NCBI GenBank assembly: GCA_934646185.1 | Contig: CAKUEH010000002.1 | Location: 62,001-126,000, forward strand | Length of the DNA stretch: 64,000 nucleotides | From: an uncultured Oscillospiraceae bacterium | Lineage (GTDB): Bacteria; Bacillota; Clostridia; Oscillospirales; Oscillospiraceae | Reading direction: 5' to 3' | Shown here: positions 60,362 through 64,000 of the stretch, piece by piece | How the letters are laid out: each line of letters begins with the position of its first letter | How positions within the stretch are numbered: the first letter of the stretch is position 1 | The notes under the pieces: generated by a model | Seen by the model: only the letters and a program-made list of their open reading frames with translations | Told to the model about the DNA's origin: nothing | Databases searched by the model: none | Translations under genes and position numbers: made by a program

Positions 60362-61909
60362 ATGAAGAGAACTCTCGCATTGGTCCTGGTGCTTGTCATG
60401 CTCATGGCGTGCCTGGCCGGCTGTGGCAAGAAGGCTGAGCAGACCAGCCCTTCCGCAGAAGCATCCGCAGAAACCACCACGAACGAAACGAACGCAAGCG
60501 AACCCACCACTGGTGAGGTCACCAACATCGTCGTGCTCCAGCGCGGCGGCGAAAACCAGACGGGCGAAGCTGACGTCGTCGCTGCCCTGAATGCATATTC
60601 GGCGGAGAAGATCGGCGTCACCATCACCTTCAAGGCACTCGCGGCAGCCGAGTATCCGGAGGCTCTGTCCCGCATGATCGCGGCCAAGGACGATCTGGAT
60701 GTCTGCTTCTGCGCGTCCTATACCGGCTTTGCCGATCTGGTCGCCAAGGGCGGTCTGATGGACATTACCGATTATGTCCATTCCGACACGTACAAGGATC
60801 TGTACAACACCATGCCGGAGACAATCTGGGAAGCAGCCTCTGTCGACGGCAGGAACTACTGCGTCACCAACTATAAGGAGACCCCGTTCATCTCCACGAT
60901 CGTGACTCCGGTCGCGCTGGCTGACACGATCAAGGAAAAGTATGGCATCGACTTCAATACCATCGAGCTCGACAGCTATCGCGACCTGCCCGCGCTTGAA
61001 CCGTATCTGCAGGCGTGCAAGGACGAGGGCGTGAAGTATCCCGCGCTCACGAACGAGGTCGATATGTTCCTCGGCGCGCTGCTGATGGCGGACACCGAGT
61101 ATGAGCTGATCGGCACGGACAGATTCATGCCCTATGTCATGAACAAGCAGACCCACGAGGTCAGCAACCTGTTTGCGAACCCCGACTTCACCGACTGGTT
61201 CGAGACGATGACCCGTTGGAACGAGCTCGGCTTCTGGACGGAAGACAACATCCCGATGGACTGGAACCCGAGAGATCAGTGGGCGCTTGACACCTGGGGC
61301 ATCTATCCGCAGAACGGTATTCCTGACAACGCTGCGCAGCAGTCCGTCTCCATGGGCCAGCCGGTCTACAGTCTGGACATCGGCGAACCCACCATCTCCG
61401 CAAGCGGCGCGCTGGGCTCCACCTGGTGCATCACCTCCTACTCGCCCAAGGCCGAGGCGGCCATGAAGTGGATCAACCTGATCGAGACCGACAAGACCTA
61501 CGCCGACATGATGGTCTACGGCATTGAGGGCGTCAACTACACCAGAGACTCCGAAGACGTCGTCACGAAGATCGCCGATTCCGGCTGGTCGATGGGCAGA
61601 TGGAAGTCCTGCAACTTTGAGATCGCTTCCATCACCTCCGCAGACAGCCCCGATCTGAAGCAGCAGTACAGAGACTTCAACAATGCCGGCGTTCTGGCGG
61701 AGCTGGCGAGCTTCAGCCCCGATTATACGAACGTAGAGAGCGAAATGGCGGCTGTCAAGGCGGTCCTGACAGAAGTGTACCATCTGTACACGCTGGGCTT
61801 CATGACGACGGCAGATCTGCCCGACACGGTAGCCCGGTTTGAGGCGGCTGGCGACGCTACGATGATCGCAGAGCTCCAAAAGCAGATCGACGCGTATTTC
61901 GCCGGATAA
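60362..61909 (+). CDS. Oligosaccharide ABC transporter binding lipoprotein, LplA type
   Basis: A 515-residue large solute-binding lipoprotein with lipobox LAGC and a Ser/Thr/Glu-rich tether, then the two-lobe domain (KLWKG-type aromatic residues replaced by NEWGFW-like stretches such as TRWNELGFWTED). The LplA type binds larger oligosaccharides. GGAGG precedes the ATG. A perfect 14-bp hairpin at 61922-61953 separates it from the GH42 gene. Confidence 0.9.
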   Translation: MKRTLALVLVLVMLMACLAGCGKKAEQTSPSAEASAETTTNETNASEPTTGEVTNIVVLQRGGENQTGEADVVAALNAYSAEKIGVTITFKALAAAEYPEALSRMIAAKDDLDVCFCASYTGFADLVAKGGLMDITDYVHSDTYKDLYNTMPETIWEAASVDGRNYCVTNYKETPFISTIVTPVALADTIKEKYGIDFNTIELDSYRDLPALEPYLQACKDEGVKYPALTNEVDMFLGALLMADTEYELIGTDRFMPYVMNKQTHEVSNLFANPDFTDWFETMTRWNELGFWTEDNIPMDWNPRDQWALDTWGIYPQNGIPDNAAQQSVSMGQPVYSLDIGEPTISASGALGSTWCITSYSPKAEAAMKWINLIETDKTYADMMVYGIEGVNYTRDSEDVVTKIADSGWSMGRWKSCNFEIASITSADSPDLKQQYRDFNNAGVLAELASFSPDYTNVESEMAAVKAVLTEVYHLYTLGFMTTADLPDTVARFEAAGDATMIAELQKQIDAYFAG

Positions 61910-61921
61910 TAGTTCTTCCAC

Positions 61922-61953
61922 GAAAGCGGGAAAGCATGCGCTTTCCCGCTTTC
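61922..61953 (+). terminator. Hairpin between the binding-protein and GH42 genes
   Basis: A perfect 14-bp stem (61922-61935 with 61940-61953) with an ATGC loop, no U-run. Likely mRNA stabilisation or partial termination. Confidence 0.6.
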
Positions 61954-61974
61954 ACAGAAAAAGGAGAAGCAAGT

Positions 61975-63936
61975 ATGAGCGATTATCGATACGGGAGCGT
62001 TTATAAAGTCACCAGAGAGGATACCCCCGAAACCATCCGCAGGGATTTTCTGCAGATGAAGCAATGCGCGCTCAATACCGTCGTGATCTGGCCGCCCGTC
62101 TTTTTCTGGGAGCCGATGAATGAACATTATCCCTTCGCGACAGGCAGGGAGATCCTCCGTATCGCCGGGGAATGCGGTCTTGACGTGATCATGGAGCTGG
62201 CGGGCCAGCTCAGCGTGTTTGAATATATCCCGGACTGGGAAATGAAGGACGAGTACTACGCCCTTGACGAAAAGGGCCACCGGGAGTGGGGGCAGGACAG
62301 CTTTGGCTTCCTGAACTATTTCCATCCGGAGGTCAGGGAAAAGATCTGCGCCATGTTCGCGCGAGCGGCAGAAGCCTACCTGGACTTTCCCGCGCTGCTC
62401 GGCTATGACGTTTTCAACGAGACGATGTACCGCTCGTTTGACGCATGGACGCTCGACGCGTTCCGTGCATGGCTGCAGAAAAAATACGGAACGATCGAAA
62501 AGCTGAATGCGGTATGGGAGCGAACCTATACGGCGTTCTCCCAAGTCAAATATGAGCATCATAAGTGGATGAGCATCATGCCGAAGGCCGATTACTTTGC
62601 CTTCCGTAAGGCGGCGGTTGGTATCATATTGGACGATTGGTGCCGCGCGATCCGCAAGGTGGACAGCACGCACATGCTCATCGCTGATAATATACATTCT
62701 CAGGTGTCCCTGCGGGGCGATTACGCGCGGCCGCAGGACGATTATGACCTGAAAAACCACGTGGATGAGATCGGGATGTCCTTCTATCCGAAGGGCGTAG
62801 ACGGCGTGTTCGAGCCTGCGGAGCGGCACCAGATCTTTTCCGGCTTTGCGGACGCCGCGAGAGGCGAGGGCTTCTTCATCTCCGAAATGCAGACGCATAT
62901 TCAGGCGATGTTCAATCCCACTACCGCCGTACGGCCGTGGGAGCTGCGGCAATGGTGCTATGAGGCCTACGCGGCCGGTGCAAAGGCGCTGATCTACTGG
63001 ATGTGGCGGCCGTTTTCCAGAGGACTCCAGACGCTTGGCCGCGGGCTCGTGGACTATAAGGGCGATGCGACTGTCCGGTTCGAAGCGGCAAGGCAGATCG
63101 GACGGGAATTTGCGGAGCTCGGCCCTGTCACGCCTGTTCGGGGGAGAGTCGGTGTCATCTACGATCCGCTGTGCGAGGATTTTCAGTATCTGTACACAGA
63201 GGCGTACCATGTAGACCAGAAGCTGTATCTGCGTTCGGTCTACGGCGCGTATAAGGCGCTTTTTGACGCGGGGATCCCCTGCGATATGATCCGCTTTGAC
63301 GAGATCGGCCGCTATGAGGCGGTGATCCTCACGAACCAGATCGTCCTGACACAGGCGCAGGCGCAGACGCTGCGCGATTATATCGAAAACGGCGGCCTGT
63401 GCCTTGCGGACGGCAGATTCGCGCTGGTCAGCGAAGAGGGACGGCTGCTCCATGCGCTGCCCGGCGGCTTTGCCGCGGATCTGTGCGGCCAGAGGCTGCT
63501 GGACTCCGATTACGAAGGGCTGGATCTTACGCTGAACGGAAGGCCCGCGCGCGGATTCTACGGCAGAGACCTGATGGAGCTGACAGACGGCGTCAGTCTG
63601 GCGCGTTTTTCCGACGGGACGAGCGCCATTACGGAAAAGCGGACGGGCAGCGGCAGGCTGATCAGCCTGAACAGCTATTTCTGCTACGGGTATGAACAGA
63701 CGGGCGAGCGCGCGTTCGCAGAGGTCTTCACGGAGCTTCTGCGTGAGAATGGCATCGGATCCGCCTGCCAGAGCAGCTGTATCCGGGCAAAGCGCGTGCG
63801 CGCGGACGGAAAAGAGTATCTGATCGCGTTCAACTACGCGGACAGCCCCGCGCAGGCGGACTTCCGCTGGGGTACGCGCACCCGCCATATCACGCTGGAC
63901 GCCCATGATGTAAAAATTCTTTCTTTGGAGAGCTAA
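61975..63936 (+). CDS. GH42 beta-galactosidase
   Basis: A 653-residue family 42 beta-galactosidase: a TIM barrel with the acid/base Glu149 in DVFNETM and the nucleophile Glu304 in FISEMQTH, then the trimerisation domain and a C-terminal beta domain. No signal peptide, so it cleaves imported galactosides. The ATG at 61975 has AAGGAG 8 bp upstream; the ATG at 61936 lies in the hairpin. It is the hydrolase of the AraC/Lpl-type operon, with another gene starting one base after its stop. Confidence 0.93.
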   Translation: MSDYRYGSVYKVTREDTPETIRRDFLQMKQCALNTVVIWPPVFFWEPMNEHYPFATGREILRIAGECGLDVIMELAGQLSVFEYIPDWEMKDEYYALDEKGHREWGQDSFGFLNYFHPEVREKICAMFARAAEAYLDFPALLGYDVFNETMYRSFDAWTLDAFRAWLQKKYGTIEKLNAVWERTYTAFSQVKYEHHKWMSIMPKADYFAFRKAAVGIILDDWCRAIRKVDSTHMLIADNIHSQVSLRGDYARPQDDYDLKNHVDEIGMSFYPKGVDGVFEPAERHQIFSGFADAARGEGFFISEMQTHIQAMFNPTTAVRPWELRQWCYEAYAAGAKALIYWMWRPFSRGLQTLGRGLVDYKGDATVRFEAARQIGREFAELGPVTPVRGRVGVIYDPLCEDFQYLYTEAYHVDQKLYLRSVYGAYKALFDAGIPCDMIRFDEIGRYEAVILTNQIVLTQAQAQTLRDYIENGGLCLADGRFALVSEEGRLLHALPGGFAADLCGQRLLDSDYEGLDLTLNGRPARGFYGRDLMELTDGVSLARFSDGTSAITEKRTGSGRLISLNSYFCYGYEQTGERAFAEVFTELLRENGIGSACQSSCIRAKRVRADGKEYLIAFNYADSPAQADFRWGTRTRHITLDAHDVKILSLES

Positions 63937-64000
63937 ATGAGCGGTATCATCAAGGAATGTGAAACAAGAGTACGGCGCACCTATCGGGGCGGCGCGCTTC
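63937..64000 (+). CDS. Start of a further galactoside-operon gene (partial)
   Basis: Only 21 codons are visible before the window ends (MSGIIKECETRVRRTYRGGA...). GGAG lies 6 bp before the ATG, which starts one base after the GH42 stop. The RVRRTYRGG pattern recalls the N-terminus of cupin-type sugar-phosphate isomerases (ManA-like) in related bacteria, but this is too short to call. Confidence 0.55.
   Translation, partial: MSGIIKECETRVRRTYRGGAL

Overview
The window comes from a G+C-rich, Gram-positive-type anaerobe, most likely a gut Clostridia of the Oscillospirales (Oscillospiraceae-like). This is inferred from strong AGGAGG ribosome sites, consensus sigma-A promoters, two T-box leaders, the hprK / murB-rapZ-yvcK-whiA-dnaE gene order, DUF1385-prmC and recA-recX clusters, LacI/HPr-kinase style sugar control and GTAGGGGC hairpin repeats. 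The family assignment is inference. No rRNA, tRNA, CRISPR array, insertion sequence or prophage was recognised.

Layout. 1-2000: end of polA, then rimI-tsaD. 2066-11316: alpha-glucan region with a YesL-like gene, a LacI-type operator, lipoprotein binding protein, two MalF/MalG-type permeases, LacI regulator, malQ and glgP. 11382-19839: two D-aminoacylase-like amidohydrolases, an M20 AbgA-like peptidase, an SLC13 carrier, TetR and LysR regulators, and a glycine-zipper gene broken by an in-frame TGA. 20021-21392: ECF sigma factor with a membrane anti-sigma-like partner. 21640-24948: a solitary 1102-residue DUF4365-type nuclease plus SF1 helicase protein, with its own consensus promoter, apparently lower G+C and atypical arginine codons; it is the best candidate here for a little-described (probably anti-phage) system. 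25079-28240: TetR-controlled operon of CPBP protease, GNAT-YoaP, isochorismatase-like and kinase-like proteins. 28460-30786: GH29 fucosidase and a 2-hydroxyacid dehydrogenase.

30916-51108 is mainly housekeeping: rpmB; hprK; murB-rapZ-yvcK-whiA-dnaE; a DxDxDG lipoprotein with a two-component system; DUF1385-prmC; recA-recX-rimO-pgsA; and a Cys T-box before cysE-cysS. 51354-53393 pairs a hydroxyisocaproate/lactate-type dehydrogenase with a branched-chain aminotransferase, suggesting reductive leucine metabolism. 53394-53829 is a gene-free stretch of hairpin repeats. 53830-57129 is a Trp T-box followed by a TrpXYZ-type ABC importer. 57254-64000 is an AraC-controlled galactoside locus (AraC, Lpl-type permeases and binding protein, GH42 beta-galactosidase, start of another gene).

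Recurring themes are separate promoters with palindromic operators for each accessory unit, and a strong hairpin directly after all three ABC binding-protein genes, which may set a high binding-protein to permease ratio. Most long antisense reading frames are shadows caused by high G+C and were left out.
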